A stretch of DNA of 50,400 bases, taken from NCBI GenBank assembly GCA_903861185.1, contig CAIOTK010000347.1:1-50400 (forward strand), written 5' to 3'. Below, piece after piece: positions 42,116 to 50,157 of this stretch (within the stretch, counting starts at the first letter, position 1; each line of letters opens with the position of its first letter). Below the pieces are notes generated by a model. It saw only the letters and a program-made list of their open reading frames with translations. It was not told the origin of the DNA and did no database searches. Position numbers and translations under genes: made by a program. The DNA is from an uncultured Opitutia bacterium. GTDB taxonomy: Bacteria; Verrucomicrobiota; Verrucomicrobiia; Opitutales; Opitutaceae.

Positions 42116-45100
42116 GGAAGGCCACTAGGTCGGCGAGCTCCTGCGGCGTGAGGACGACGTCCATCCCCGGAGGCATCGCCGAGACGGCGCCCGGCTGCAG
42201 GTCGGTCACTTGGGCGCGGGCCAGCCGCAGCTCGCTGTCCGGGCCGGTGGCCAGCACCAGTTCGTCAGCGGACTCCAGTTTTAGGATTCCCGAGTGGCTC
42301 TCGCCCGAGCGGGTCGTGGCGACGACGGTCTCGTAGCCGCGGACGATGGCGGCGCTGGGATACATCACGGCCTCGAGCAACTCGCGCTCACTGCGAATTT
42401 TGCCGATCGCGGTGAGATCGGGCCCGAGGAGGCCACCGCCGTACCCGATCTTGTGGCAGAGGACGCAGGCGGTGCGCGGGCTGTTAAAGACTGCCTGTCC
42501 ACGGCGGATGTCGCCTTGGGCTAGGCCCGCCGCGACGGCGTCGACCCGAGCGTTCTGGCGCGCAGTGTCGGCTTCTAGACTAGAGAGCAGCGCGTCGACC
42601 TCCGGCCGGATCTCGGCCGGATACTTGGCCAGCACCGGTCGTAACTGGCCCGGTCGGAGGCTCGCGCGGGCGGGGGAGGCGCCGAGGCCAGCCAGTAGGC
42701 GGCGGCCGAGTTCGTTCCCCGGGCTGCGCTCGAAGGCGGGGAGCAGGCGCGGGATCTCCATCGCTCCCGCGGTGGCCATCGCGTCCGCGAGCCGCAACTG
42801 TTGCGCGGGCGTGAGGCGAGCGCGGGCCAGCGCATCGGCGGCGGCTTGACGCTCTGCGAGCGGGTATTTTGAGGCGAGATGCGTGAGGAGGAAATCGAGG
42901 ATCGCCGGCTCGAGCGCTCCGGCGTGGGCGGCCGTGGCGGCGAGGGCTTCCAGCCGCAACGCGGCCGCCAGGCGTGGATTAGCGCCGACGCGGTTGAGTG
43001 CGGCGATCAGGCCCGCGTGACCGCCCTTCGGCAGGCGCTGCGCGCGTGCCGCTTGTACGAGGGTGGGCAGTTCCGCGTCCGTCGCCTGCGGGATGCTTCG
43101 GGCGAGCGCATCGAGCCAGCTGGCGGGCGCCTCCCGCAGTGAAGCGCGGACGAGGATTTCTGCCGCGAGGCTACGGCCGGCGGGCGGCGCATCACTCAAG
43201 GCGCGCGCGAGGGCTTGCTGCACCGCGGGGGAAGAGGCGAGGGAGGTTAGCTGGGTCTGCAACGTCGTCCGCTCCCCTGCGTCGGTCGGGGGGGACTGCA
43301 GGCGTTCGCCGAAGAAAGCGGCGAGCGCTTCCCCCCAAGCGGGCCGTTGGGCGATGATCCAACCGGCCGTCTGCGGCAGCGGCGTCGGTCCGGAACGCAG
43401 CCACGGCAGGACGTCGCCGGGCTGCAGCTGGCTCTCGGCCAGTTGGTCGGAGGCGACGAGGGCCGCGCGTAACGCCGCTGGTGGGGCCGCGGTCTTCAGG
43501 AAGGAGAGCAAGGGTCCGGCCTGGCCCAGCTCGATCAGCGCGTGGATGATCGTGTGGTCGAGTGTGCGGGCCGCGGACTCCGCGGGAGAGCCGGCGGCGG
43601 CGACGGTGGCCGCGGGTAGCCTCCCCGCCGCGGCGAGCAGAGGAGCTACGGCCTCACTGCGACCGGTCCGACCGAGGGCTTCGGCGGCGGCTCGCACCAC
43701 GGCTGCATCCGGGTGCTGCAGCAGTGGCAAAACGGACTCGAGCCCCGCGGCGTCCCGCCAGAGGCTGACGCTGTGCAGGGCGACGCGGAGGACGCGGGCA
43801 TCGGTGTCGCGTAGGAACTCCCGCGTCGCCGTTCGCGCCGCCTGGCCCTCGATCCGGGCGAGGGTCCACAAGGCGTTAACCCGAACCCGGGCCTCGCGTT
43901 CCGTGGTGGCCGCGGCGAGCAGGGCTGGCACGCCGGCCTCACCGAGGCGGCCGAGGCGCGCCTGCGCCTGTTCCACGACGTCAGGCCGCGCGTCGGCCAG
44001 CAGGCGGGCGAGGCCGGTCGTATCAAGCCGCGCCCAAGGAATTTGGCGCCCGCGGGGATCGGCGGCAGGTTTCGCGTCTGCCCGGCGGATGCGGTAAATG
44101 CCCCCGAGGACGTCCGGCTTGGCGAGTTGTGAGGTCGGGCAACAGATCTTGTACCACCCGCCGGTGTCGACGACGAGCACGCTACCGTCCGCATCCTCCA
44201 GCACGTCGGTGGGGCGGAAGTCGGGCTGGTCCGAGGTGAGGAAGTCGGTGTCGCGGGTCCGGAAGGTGGCGCCATCCGGGACCAGTTCGTGGCGGACCAC
44301 CTTGCGGAGGTTAAAGTAGCAGACGAGGAGGTTGCCGTCGAAGGTCGCGCCAAGGGTGTTGCCCCGCAGGGTGGCCGAGCCGCAGGGGGCGGCGGCGCCC
44401 ATATGGGTCATAATGGGCATCAGTTCGCCCGTCCGGGGATGGCCGGCGGAAGCGGCGTTCTCCTTGCCGTAAACCCCGCCGTGGAGGGCGTGGATCAAAC
44501 CGTCGCGCTTTCCCGCCGCGGGCAGCTGAAAGAACGTGCCGGACAGGAAGCGCTCTCCGGCGGGGCCGAAGGTCACGCCGACCGGGTTGTCCATCCCTCC
44601 GGTCATTACGGGCTCGAAACCGCGACCGTCGGGGCGCGCCCGGTAGATGTGAGCGGCGCGCGTCACGAACGGCCGGCCGTTCCCGAGGGTGTGGCGTTGT
44701 TCCGCGAAGGCGCCCTTGGTCCAGTAAAACCAGCCATCGGGCCCGAGGTACGGGCCGTGCACATCGTTGGCGCAGCCCGTCAGCGTGCCGCCGTCCCACC
44801 AGACCTCGCGGCGTTCAGCGACGCCGTCGCCGTCCGCGTCGGTGAACTTCCAGATATGCGGCGGCGCGGCCACGTACAGGGAACCCTCGTGGAATAGCGC
44901 GCCTTGGGGAAACATCACGCGGTCCGCGTACACCGTGCTGCCCTCGAAGCGCCCGTCGCCGTCGGCGTCCACGAGGCGCACGATCCGGTGCGGCTTCTCC
45001 TCCAGTTGCTTTTGCGCGCGCTCACTCAGCCCCGAGGAGTCCGTCGCGTAGAGGGCGCCGGTGGGATCAAAGGCGAGGGAGATGGGGCGGTTCACCACCG

Positions 45101-45260
45101 GGGGCCCGGCGACGAGCTCCACCGTGAAGCCGACAGGAACCGTCAGGGTCTGGCCGCCGATGGTGAAGGAGGTGGTTTCCGGGGCAGCGGTGAGGCTGGC
45201 CGCGGTTGCAAGGAAGGCGGCGAACCGGCGCGGGAAGAAGAACGGCGGAAAGAGACGCAC
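42099..45260 (-). CDS. PVC-type membrane-bound dehydrogenase-like protein: beta-propeller, HEAT repeats, cytochrome c
   Basis: This architecture is characteristic of Verrucomicrobia and Planctomycetes. The 1053 residues begin with a signal peptide (MRLFPPFFFPRRFAAFLATA). A beta-propeller follows (NRPISLAFDPTGALYATD, DADGDGRFEGSTVYAD, GMDNPVGVTFGPAG, to about 400), then a long Ala/Leu-rich HEAT-like solenoid (about 420-900), and a C-terminal cytochrome c domain with CVLCH (932-936), GGLLGPDLTAIG, and Met ligand candidates in AMPPGMD. It probably oxidises an unknown sugar-type substrate in the periplasm. The GTG at 45260 is chosen because it starts a good signal peptide; a TTG at 45347 would extend it by 29 unlikely residues. 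Confidence 0.9.
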   Translation of the reverse strand: MRLFPPFFFPRRFAAFLATAASLTAAPETTSFTIGGQTLTVPVGFTVELVAGPPVVNRPISLAFDPTGALYATDSSGLSERAQKQLEEKPHRIVRLVDADGDGRFEGSTVYADRVMFPQGALFHEGSLYVAAPPHIWKFTDADGDGVAERREVWWDGGTLTGCANDVHGPYLGPDGWFYWTKGAFAEQRHTLGNGRPFVTRAAHIYRARPDGRGFEPVMTGGMDNPVGVTFGPAGERFLSGTFFQLPAAGKRDGLIHALHGGVYGKENAASAGHPRTGELMPIMTHMGAAAPCGSATLRGNTLGATFDGNLLVCYFNLRKVVRHELVPDGATFRTRDTDFLTSDQPDFRPTDVLEDADGSVLVVDTGGWYKICCPTSQLAKPDVLGGIYRIRRADAKPAADPRGRQIPWARLDTTGLARLLADARPDVVEQAQARLGRLGEAGVPALLAAATTEREARVRVNALWTLARIEGQAARTATREFLRDTDARVLRVALHSVSLWRDAAGLESVLPLLQHPDAAVVRAAAEALGRTGRSEAVAPLLAAAGRLPAATVAAAGSPAESAARTLDHTIIHALIELGQAGPLLSFLKTAAPPAALRAALVASDQLAESQLQPGDVLPWLRSGPTPLPQTAGWIIAQRPAWGEALAAFFGERLQSPPTDAGERTTLQTQLTSLASSPAVQQALARALSDAPPAGRSLAAEILVRASLREAPASWLDALARSIPQATDAELPTLVQAARAQRLPKGGHAGLIAALNRVGANPRLAAALRLEALAATAAHAGALEPAILDFLLTHLASKYPLAERQAAADALARARLTPAQQLRLADAMATAGAMEIPRLLPAFERSPGNELGRRLLAGLGASPARASLRPGQLRPVLAKYPAEIRPEVDALLSSLEADTARQNARVDAVAAGLAQGDIRRGQAVFNSPRTACVLCHKIGYGGGLLGPDLTAIGKIRSERELLEAVMYPSAAIVRGYETVVATTRSGESHSGILKLESADELVLATGPDSELRLARAQVTDLQPGAVSAMPPGMDVVLTPQELADLVAFLKSRL

Positions 45261-45391
45261 GGTTCGAATGCACGGCGGCGGCGGGGGTGAGGCAACGGCA
45301 AAGCGGCTCCCGCGGTGGCTTGCGCGGCACGTGGCTTGACCCCACAAACGCTTACTTCTCCGCCGGTCCCCCGGCCTATTGACCCTATCCC

Positions 45392-45853
45392 ATGACCCCG
45401 GAAGCCAACCTCGCCCGCCTCGGGCTCCTCCTTCCTCCTGCTCCGCGCCCCGTGGCCGTGTACCGGCCGCTCGTGGTCGCGCAGGGCCTCGCCTACGTGT
45501 CCGGGCACGGCCCGGTGCTCCCGAACGGTTCGCTGATCCGGGGGCGGTTGGGCGTCGACCTCGACCTCGCGCAGGGTCGCGGTGCGGCGCGGCAGTGCGC
45601 GCTGGCCATATTGGCGACCCTTCGGGCCGAGCTCGGTTCGCTCGACCGAGTGGCGCGGCTGGTCAAGGTGCTCGGTATGGTGAACTCGGGCCCTTCCTTC
45701 CTCGAGCACCCGCAGGTTATCAATGGCTGCAGCGAGCTCTTCGCGGAAGTCTTCGGTCCCGAGCACGGCATCGGGGCGCGGAGCGCCGTTGGGCTGGGCC
45801 CGCTCCCTGGGGATATCGCGGTCGAGGTGGAGGCTATTTTCGAGCTCCGATGA
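45392..45853 (+). CDS. RidA/YjgF-family protein
   Basis: RidA proteins hydrolyse reactive enamine/imine intermediates such as 2-aminoacrylate made by PLP dehydratases. This 153-residue protein belongs to the UK114-like subgroup with a longer N-terminus. Visible blocks are LAYVSGHGPVLPNG, GRGAARQCALAILATLRAELG, VKVLGMVNSGPSF, and ARSAVGLGPLPGDIAVEVEAIFEL, the last carrying the R and E of the usual active-site region. Its stop overlaps the start of the PLP enzyme gene (ATGA at 45850-45853), which supports a direct metabolic link. Confidence 0.88.
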   Translation: MTPEANLARLGLLLPPAPRPVAVYRPLVVAQGLAYVSGHGPVLPNGSLIRGRLGVDLDLAQGRGAARQCALAILATLRAELGSLDRVARLVKVLGMVNSGPSFLEHPQVINGCSELFAEVFGPEHGIGARSAVGLGPLPGDIAVEVEAIFELR

Positions 45854-46965
45854 GTGCGGACGCTGTTTGGCTGCGGCTGGCGGACGAGGCCGCGCTGGCG
45901 ACACCCGCGCTGGTGCTGTTCCCCGAGCGAATCGAGGAGAACCTGCGGCGGATGATCGCGCTGGCGGGCGATCCGGCGCGCCTCCGCCCGCACGTAAAGA
46001 CGCACAAGCTCCCGGCGCTGGTCGCCCTGCAGGTGCGACTGGGGATCACGCGCTGCAAGTGCGCCACCATTGCGGAGGCGGAGATGGCCGCCGGCGCCGG
46101 GGCTGCGGAGGTCACCTTGGCCGCCCAGCCTACGGGCCCGAATACCACGCGGTTAGTGGAACTTGCCCGCGCCTTTCCCGCCGTCCGTTTCTCTACGGTG
46201 GTCGACGATGCCTCCGCCCTCGCTGGCCTAACGGCCGCGGTGGCCGGCGGACGCGCTTCACTGGAGGTCTTGGTGGACCTAGACGTTGGAATGGCCCGCA
46301 CCGGGATTGTTCCCGGTCCGGCGGCCCTGGAGCTCTACGCGGCGATTGCGGCCGCGTCGGGACTACGCCCCGGCGGTCTGCACGCTTACGACGGCCACCT
46401 CCGGCAGCGCTCCCTCGAGGAACGCATCGCCGCGGCCGCCCCGGCGGTCGCCCGGGTCGATGCCCTCCGCGCTGAGCTGATCGCGCGGGGCTTTCCCGTG
46501 CCGCGAGTGGTCTGGGGCGGGACGCCCACCTTTCCCGTCCACGCGCGGCGGGCAGGGATTGAACTGAGCCCGGGGACGTGCGTGCTCTGGGACGCCGGCT
46601 ACCGCGACGGGCTGCCGGATCTTGATTTTCTGCCGGCGGCGGCGCTGTTGACGCGCGTGATCAGCCGGCCCGGGACCGGGCGGCTCTGCCTCGATCTCGG
46701 CCACAAGGCGGTCGCCAGCGAGATGCCGCACCCGCGCGTCGTTTTCCCGGAATTGCCGGACGCGCGCGTGGTCACGCACAGCGAGGAGCACCTGGTGGTA
46801 GAGACGGTGCGTGCGGCGGACTTTCCCGTGGGCACGGTGCTGCACGGAATTCCTTGGCACATTTGCCCGACGGTGGCGCTGCACGACCGCGCACTAGTGG
46901 CGCGCGGGGGTCGGGTCGTGGAGAGCTGGCCTGTGCTGGCGCGGGCCCGGCGGCTGAACTTTTGA
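45850..46965 (+). CDS. PLP-dependent D-serine dehydratase / D-threonine aldolase-like enzyme
   Basis: This fold-type III PLP enzyme, related to alanine racemase, has 371 residues. The PLP lysine is in RPHVKTHK (K50), a motif shared by DSD1 and D-threonine aldolases. The metal site reads WHICPTV (H337, C339), matching the His-Cys zinc pair of eukaryotic D-serine dehydratase; D-threonine aldolase of the Alcaligenes type has His-Asp instead. The segment VLVDLDVGMARTGI is also typical. D-serine dehydration yields 2-aminoacrylate, the substrate of RidA, and the coupled ridA gene upstream therefore favours dehydratase activity. Whether it prefers serine or threonine is inferred, not seen. Confidence 0.87.
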   Translation: MSADAVWLRLADEAALATPALVLFPERIEENLRRMIALAGDPARLRPHVKTHKLPALVALQVRLGITRCKCATIAEAEMAAGAGAAEVTLAAQPTGPNTTRLVELARAFPAVRFSTVVDDASALAGLTAAVAGGRASLEVLVDLDVGMARTGIVPGPAALELYAAIAAASGLRPGGLHAYDGHLRQRSLEERIAAAAPAVARVDALRAELIARGFPVPRVVWGGTPTFPVHARRAGIELSPGTCVLWDAGYRDGLPDLDFLPAAALLTRVISRPGTGRLCLDLGHKAVASEMPHPRVVFPELPDARVVTHSEEHLVVETVRAADFPVGTVLHGIPWHICPTVALHDRALVARGGRVVESWPVLARARRLNF

Positions 46966-46978
46966 ACGGCTGCGCCCC

Positions 46979-47881
46979 TTAAGTCCGCCACGCCAGCTCG
47001 CGGGTCTGGGCTTGGCGAGGATCGCGGGCCCGCAACTCGAGGCGCAAGCCGCCTGGGAGTACGGTCGCCTCCACCCAGCCGCTCGGCTGATCCGCGGCGA
47101 ATGGGTAAGCGACGGCGGGAAGGTTCACCAGATGGATACCGCTCTCGTCGCGGTCGATCTGCCAACGGTGCGAGTGTCCGTAAAAATGGGCCTGCACGTG
47201 GCGCCGCGGCCGGAGCACCGCCAGCAACGCTGCGGTGTCGGTCAGGCCGTTCCGATTGCCGCCGGTATTCGGGTTGTGATGCACCATCACGAGGGCGGGC
47301 CGGTCGGCGTGTGCATCGAGAGCCCGGCCGAGCCACGCCAACTGTTCTTCCCCCAGGACGCCGGGGGTGACGTTGGTGCGGTCGAGGGAATCGAGGACGA
47401 ACCAGTTGGCGCGCTCCCCGCGGATCACGGCGGCTTGCCGTTCGCCTGCGGCGGCCTCGTGGCGTCGTTCCCCGGGTAGTCCGGCCCAGCAACGCGCCCG
47501 GTGGTCGTGGTTTCCGAGCGCGAGGGTGATCGGGATGCCGGCGCCGCGCACGGGTAGGAGCAACTCGTTGAGGATCGCGTAGTCTCCCTCCTCGCCGGTG
47601 TTTAGCGCGAGGTCGCCATCGACGAACAGACCGGCGGGCCGGCGCGGCCGGGCCAACACGTCCCGGATGACGTCCGTCAGGTGCTCCGTGAGATTCACGC
47701 CGCGGGCGACCCGGGCACGGTCGGCTGCAATATGGGTGTCTGACAGCAGGGCCCAGGTGTGCGGGTCGGCTGGCGTGGCGGCGGCGGCGAACGTCCGGCG
47801 GGTGAGGGCGGCGCCGAGTGCGGCGGCGGCGGCGTGCGCCAGAAAGGCGCGTCGGCTGAGGGGGGCTTGCTGGAGGGGCAT
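46979..47881 (-). CDS. Tat-exported calcineurin-like metallophosphoesterase
   Basis: The 300 residues begin with a Tat signal (SRRAFLAHAAAAALGAAL, residues 9-26) for export in folded form. The metallophosphoesterase motifs appear in order: LLSDTH (D48, H50), VDGDLAL, ALGNHDHR, MVHHNP and FYGHSHRW. These are the ligands of the dinuclear metal centre. The substrate is unknown; relatives hydrolyse cyclic nucleotides or phosphodiesters. The ATG at 47881 follows a terminator hairpin by only a few bases and has no Shine-Dalgarno. It converges with the D-serine dehydratase-like gene. Confidence 0.9.
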   Translation of the reverse strand: MPLQQAPLSRRAFLAHAAAAALGAALTRRTFAAAATPADPHTWALLSDTHIAADRARVARGVNLTEHLTDVIRDVLARPRRPAGLFVDGDLALNTGEEGDYAILNELLLPVRGAGIPITLALGNHDHRARCWAGLPGERRHEAAAGERQAAVIRGERANWFVLDSLDRTNVTPGVLGEEQLAWLGRALDAHADRPALVMVHHNPNTGGNRNGLTDTAALLAVLRPRRHVQAHFYGHSHRWQIDRDESGIHLVNLPAVAYPFAADQPSGWVEATVLPGGLRLELRARDPRQAQTRELAWRT

Positions 47882-47886
47882 AAGGA

Positions 47887-47911
47887 AAACCCCGCCCGGG
47901 GGCGGGCGGGG
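47887..47911 (-). terminator. Intrinsic terminator between PDZ gene and metallophosphoesterase gene
   Basis: On the minus strand an 8-bp GC stem (CCCCGCCC with GGGCGGGG, arms 47904-47911 and 47890-47897) with a six-base loop is followed by TTTT. It ends the PDZ transcript 50 nt after that gene and stops 5 nt short of the next ATG. Confidence 0.75.
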
Positions 47912-47960
47912 TCACGTCAGCGGGAAGGGCCGGGTGGGGCAATCCCGTTCCGCGGACGCT

Positions 47961-48629
47961 TCAGCCTGGGCCGGAGCCGGGCGCAGGCAAGGGGGTGGGA
48001 CCTCCCTCCCGCGGTGGCAGGGGCCGGGCGCCCGGTCCGCGGCGTAGGCCGGGTCCCGGGCCGGGTCCCGCCTCCGGGTTGGGCTCGCCCTCCGGCCGGC
48101 CGAAGCGGTGCGGCATCGCGCCTCCGTAGGGGCGACGCGCGGGTTCCTCGCGGGCCCCGAGCTTCACCTTGAGCGTCTCCTTCTTTCCGGCGCGGAAGAC
48201 AGTCAGCGCGATCTCCGTGCCCTCCGCCCGCTGGCGGACTAGCGCAGAAAACTGCTGCGGATTAATGAGCACCTGGTCCTCGAGATGCGTCAGCACGTCG
48301 TGCGGGCGCAGGACGCGGTGCGCGGGACCGTTGGGATCGACCTGGAGGACAACCAATCCGGACTCGCGCGGCAATCCGAGCTGCGCCGCGAGGACCGCGG
48401 GGGCGGGCGCGACAGCGGCGCCGAGGAAGGACACGCGTTCACGCTCGGGGCCGGGTGGCAGGCCGGGTCGTGGGCCGGGCTGGGGGCCCCGCGGACCAGG
48501 TCCGCGCCGGAACTCGGATCCGGGCCGCGATTCGGGTCCGGGAGCACCGGGCGAGGCGCCGGGGTCCGCGGCGGGGGACCAGGGCGCGAGGAGGACGAAC
48601 AACGGGAGGAGACGAAGGAATGAGTGCAT
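47961..48629 (-). CDS. Secreted PDZ-domain protein with Pro/Gly-rich flanks
   Basis: The 222 residues begin with a signal peptide (MHSFLRLLPLFVLLAPWSPAA). A Pro/Gly/Arg-rich segment of about 45 residues follows, and then one PDZ domain (about 66-160): FLGAAVAPAPAVLAAQLGLP, GLVVLQVDPNGPAHR, LRPHDVLTHLEDQVLINPQQF and LTVFRAGKKETLKVKL. A second Pro/Gly-rich tail closes the protein. No protease domain is attached, so it is probably a periplasmic binding or scaffold protein rather than a HtrA protease. The flanks are repetitive GPGP-type sequence at the DNA level too. The genes on either side have their own signals. Confidence 0.8.
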   Translation of the reverse strand: MHSFLRLLPLFVLLAPWSPAADPGASPGAPGPESRPGSEFRRGPGPRGPQPGPRPGLPPGPERERVSFLGAAVAPAPAVLAAQLGLPRESGLVVLQVDPNGPAHRVLRPHDVLTHLEDQVLINPQQFSALVRQRAEGTEIALTVFRAGKKETLKVKLGAREEPARRPYGGAMPHRFGRPEGEPNPEAGPGPGPGLRRGPGARPLPPREGGPTPLPAPGSGPG

Positions 48630-48758
48630 AGGGATTACGGAGTTTTGTGCGGGCGCGGCGTTACCTCGTTGGACGCAGGGTCCGGGGAAAGGTTAACGGC
48701 GCCCGGTGCCGCAATGAAGCCCGCGGCGGCCGCGGCGCAAACCGTCAGGGGAGTCGGT

Positions 48759-50144
48759 TCAGGCGAGCAGCCCGCGCATCGCCTCGCGCAGGGTGCCGTC
48801 GATTCCGGGGGCGGCGAAGGCGTAGTCGACCTCGTAGCCGCCGCCCGCGTGCTCCCCGGACGTCGGGAGGTACCACGGGCCGCAGTCCCCGTAGGCTGCG
48901 ACCGCGACCGGCCGGCCCGCGAGGGTCTGGGCACCCAGCTGGTACGCGACGAACGGTTCCGCGGGCAGGTGCAGCGCGGCGAAGCCGTTGAGGTGCAACG
49001 CGCTGAGTGCGAAAGGCTGGCGGCGCGTGCAGCGCTCGAGGAACGCGAGCTTAAAGGCGGGACGCATCCGGAACACCGGCGCCTCCCGTCGCGGGGCGAG
49101 TAGTTCCCGCAGGGCGGCGTGGGCCAGCTCCGGATTGGGCTCGGCGAAAACCTCCCGCGTCCGCCAGTCGAGGGTCCCCAGCGGTTCCGGGCGCAATGCC
49201 GCGCCCGCCGCGACGAGCGCAGCGTGGACCCGGTCGGTCAGGCGCCGCCGCGCGGCGGGGGAGCCGTCGTTGTAGCGGCCGGCGGCGATATCCCCGGCGC
49301 AGCCGGTGAAATAGAGGTGCCGGCAATTTGGCTCCGCGAGCTGGAGGCGGCGCCGCGCGAGCCCGCAGAAGTCTGCGCTCACCCGGCCGTCGCCGTAATA
49401 GCTCATCGGGTGGGTGGCGTAGGTGTGGCAGGCCGCCAGTTTCCGCTGGCCAGAGTAGTACGCGATGGTCCGTAGCAACGGGTCGATCTCGCCCTCGGGC
49501 AGCGCGAGCAGGCGAGGGTCACGGCAGGAGCTACCCCGCATCGCGGTGATGCGTCCGTCGGGCCCGCGCGCCACGCGGCGGTTCGCTGCCACTTCCCGCA
49601 CCGGCGTGGAGGCGAAGGCGACGTGCGTCACCGGCTCCGCCCGTGGCAGCGCCGCCCGCAGCGCGTCCTGGGCGCGGGCGAGCACGGCGGCCACGAAGGC
49701 CGGATCGTGCGAGCGGGGCAGGTCCGGCTGCGTGTCCAGCAGGCGCTGGGCCGCCGCGCAGACGAGCGGGGCATTGTGCTGGTGCACGGTGTGGAGGGCG
49801 ACCCGGTCCGGGGTGGTGCCGGCGGCGGCTGCCAGCCCCGTGCGCCAGGCGAGGTGACTTTCGTTGAGCAGCCCGGTCCAATCGAGGGTGCAGAGCACGA
49901 TCGGCGCGCCGGCGCCGACTAAGACGATCCCGAGCCCCTCCAAGGGGTCGTCCACCGCTTCCACCGGCCGGATCCATCCGCCGCAGCAGGCGTGACCGGG
50001 CGGCGGCGTGGCGTCGAACTGGAAGCTGGCCAGGTGTAGCCCGCCGGTGCCGCGGGGATCGCGCGTGGCCGCGCCCGCGGTGAAGCGCGAGAGCAGAGCG
50101 GCGGCGGCGGTGTCACGCAGGAAACGGCGGCGGGGGAGTGTCAT
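48759..50144 (-). CDS. Tat-exported neutral/alkaline ceramidase-like hydrolase
   Basis: The 461 residues begin with a Tat signal (LPRRRFLRDTAAAALLSRF). The body follows the neutral ceramidase N-terminal pattern: FDATPPPGH near the start, PVEAVDDPLEGLGIVL, LCTLDWTGLLNESH, HTVHQHNAPL (candidate metal histidines), THPMSYYGDGRVSADFCGLARRRL, and FTGCAGDIAAGRYND. In Verrucomicrobia and Planctomycetes such genes are many and their substrates are mostly unknown. The ATG at 50144 is chosen to give the Tat signal. The gap to the upstream TonB receptor gene is 13 nt, so the two share an operon. Confidence 0.8.
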   Translation of the reverse strand: MTLPRRRFLRDTAAAALLSRFTAGAATRDPRGTGGLHLASFQFDATPPPGHACCGGWIRPVEAVDDPLEGLGIVLVGAGAPIVLCTLDWTGLLNESHLAWRTGLAAAAGTTPDRVALHTVHQHNAPLVCAAAQRLLDTQPDLPRSHDPAFVAAVLARAQDALRAALPRAEPVTHVAFASTPVREVAANRRVARGPDGRITAMRGSSCRDPRLLALPEGEIDPLLRTIAYYSGQRKLAACHTYATHPMSYYGDGRVSADFCGLARRRLQLAEPNCRHLYFTGCAGDIAAGRYNDGSPAARRRLTDRVHAALVAAGAALRPEPLGTLDWRTREVFAEPNPELAHAALRELLAPRREAPVFRMRPAFKLAFLERCTRRQPFALSALHLNGFAALHLPAEPFVAYQLGAQTLAGRPVAVAAYGDCGPWYLPTSGEHAGGGYEVDYAFAAPGIDGTLREAMRGLLA

Positions 50145-50157
50145 CGGCGGATCCAGT

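Noticed and set aside
45336-45358. TTGACC word upstream of ridA as a promoter
   Set aside because: No acceptable -10 at normal spacing, so not strong enough to report as a feature.
48450-48560. GP-rich repetitive DNA as a CRISPR or satellite array
   Set aside because: It encodes the low-complexity N-terminal segment of the PDZ protein. There are no regular spacers.
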